DNA of 64,000 nucleotides from Saprospiraceae bacterium (GTDB lineage: Bacteria; Bacteroidota; Bacteroidia; Chitinophagales; Saprospiraceae), in assembly GCA_022844565.1 (NCBI GenBank), contig JALHLK010000001.1:475991-539990 (forward strand). Direction: 5' to 3'. Positions 63,844 to 64,000 of the stretch are shown one piece after another; positions within the stretch are counted from its first letter, which is position 1; each line of letters begins with the position of its first letter. The notes under the pieces were generated by a model. The model searched no databases. It was given only the letters and a program-made list of their open reading frames with translations, and was not told the DNA's origin. A program made the translations under genes and the position numbers.

Positions 63844-63884
63844 TAAATAAAAAAAGGCTAGCAAATTTGCTAACCTTTCTTTTT
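63844..63884 (+). terminator. Terminator hairpin, copy 2, abutting the intron
   Basis: AAGGCTAGCAAA pairs with TTTGCTAACCTT (one C-A mismatch) and is followed by TCTTTTT. It is a near-identical direct repeat of the block at 63701-63737. The group II intron begins at the end of its T tract. Confidence 0.82.
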
Positions 63885-64000
63885 GTGTGCCATGCATGTC
63901 TAAAACCTAAGAGGTGAAAGTCCTCAATGAGCCAGCCAACGGGAATCATTAGCTTAATGCAAGGGTGTCTCGAGTAATTGAGAATCTGAAAGAAGCAAGC
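63885..64000 (+). mobile_element. 5' end of a group IIC-type intron (runs off the window)
   Basis: The sequence opens GTGTGCC-ATGCATG and continues with 'GAGGTGAAAGTCCTC', 'AGCCAACGG', 'TTAATGCAAGGGTGTC' and 'GAGAATCTGAAAGAAGCAAGC'. These are domain I landmarks shared with class C (group IIC) introns such as the Geobacillus GsI-IIC element, which also starts GTGTGCC and has '..CGCAAGGGTGTC..GAATCTGAAGGAAGC'. It sits directly behind a Rho-independent terminator, the preferred insertion site of this class. The reverse transcriptase and 3' end must lie beyond base 64000. Confidence 0.85.

Overview
The window is chromosomal DNA of a low-GC Bacteroidota bacterium, most likely from the Saprospiraceae/Chitinophagales side. 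The pointers are type IX secretion (T9SS) sorting domains of both type A and type B, a SusC/SusD pair, TAnnTTTG -7 promoter boxes, weak ribosome binding sites, short signal peptides ending in AQ or SC, and a dockerin-like surface protein of a kind common in that group. The taxon is inferred from gene content only.

Layout. 1-8.1 kb: the 3' part of a large T9SS surface protein, a tandem DUF1080 protein, a GH3 enzyme and a Nudix hydrolase. 8.1-12 kb: tyrosine catabolism (aromatic amino acid hydroxylase and HPPD) divergent from a LysR gene. 12-55.5 kb: a very large plant cell-wall (glucurono-arabinoxylan) utilisation region. It holds GH30-GH2 divergent from GH51-AKR; a type-B T9SS protein; an exported ADP-ribosylglycohydrolase; an SGNH hydrolase; GH9 and a Dabb lipoprotein; a minus-strand operon DUF6807-Gfo/Idh-SASA esterase-CE15-GH10; a LacI regulator; a cytochrome c lipoprotein; a minus-strand operon DUF6807-GH20-Gfo/Idh-SusC-SusD; a plus-strand operon GH10-GPH symporter-GH43-SDR-UxuA; and a Nudix-type regulator with xylulokinase and xylose isomerase. 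56-62.4 kb: housekeeping genes (CtlX, tRNA-Arg, a small RpoA-CTD-like protein, DUF1801, EttA, RNase P RNA, two unknowns and a flavin reductase). 62.4-64 kb: a decayed zone with an IS66-like remnant, duplicated 3' ends of a flavin reductase and a class III cyclase, a degenerate tRNA between duplicated terminator hairpins, and the 5' end of a group IIC-type intron that runs off the window.

How the genes work together. Exported xylanases (GH10 twice, GH30), esterases (CE15 and a SASA-type enzyme) and side-chain enzymes (GH51, GH43, GH2, GH3) would open the polymer. SusC/SusD and the GPH symporter would import products. XylA/XylB take xylose to xylulose 5-phosphate, and the SDR plus UxuA form the lower part of hexuronate catabolism. 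No alpha-glucuronidase (GH67/GH115) and no uronate isomerase are in the window.

Regulation is unusually readable. Four copies of a 14-bp palindrome close to TGTAAYCGATTGCA each overlap the -33 TTG box of a Bacteroidota-type promoter with the same 20-21 bp spacing to the -7 box. They sit in front of GH51, the DUF6807-to-GH10 operon next to the lacI gene, the DUF6807-GH20-SusCD operon and the GH10-GPH-GH43 operon. A separate perfect 11-bp inverted repeat lies on the promoter of the Nudix-type regulator/xylBA operon. Together these suggest one LacI regulon plus one autoregulated xylose switch.
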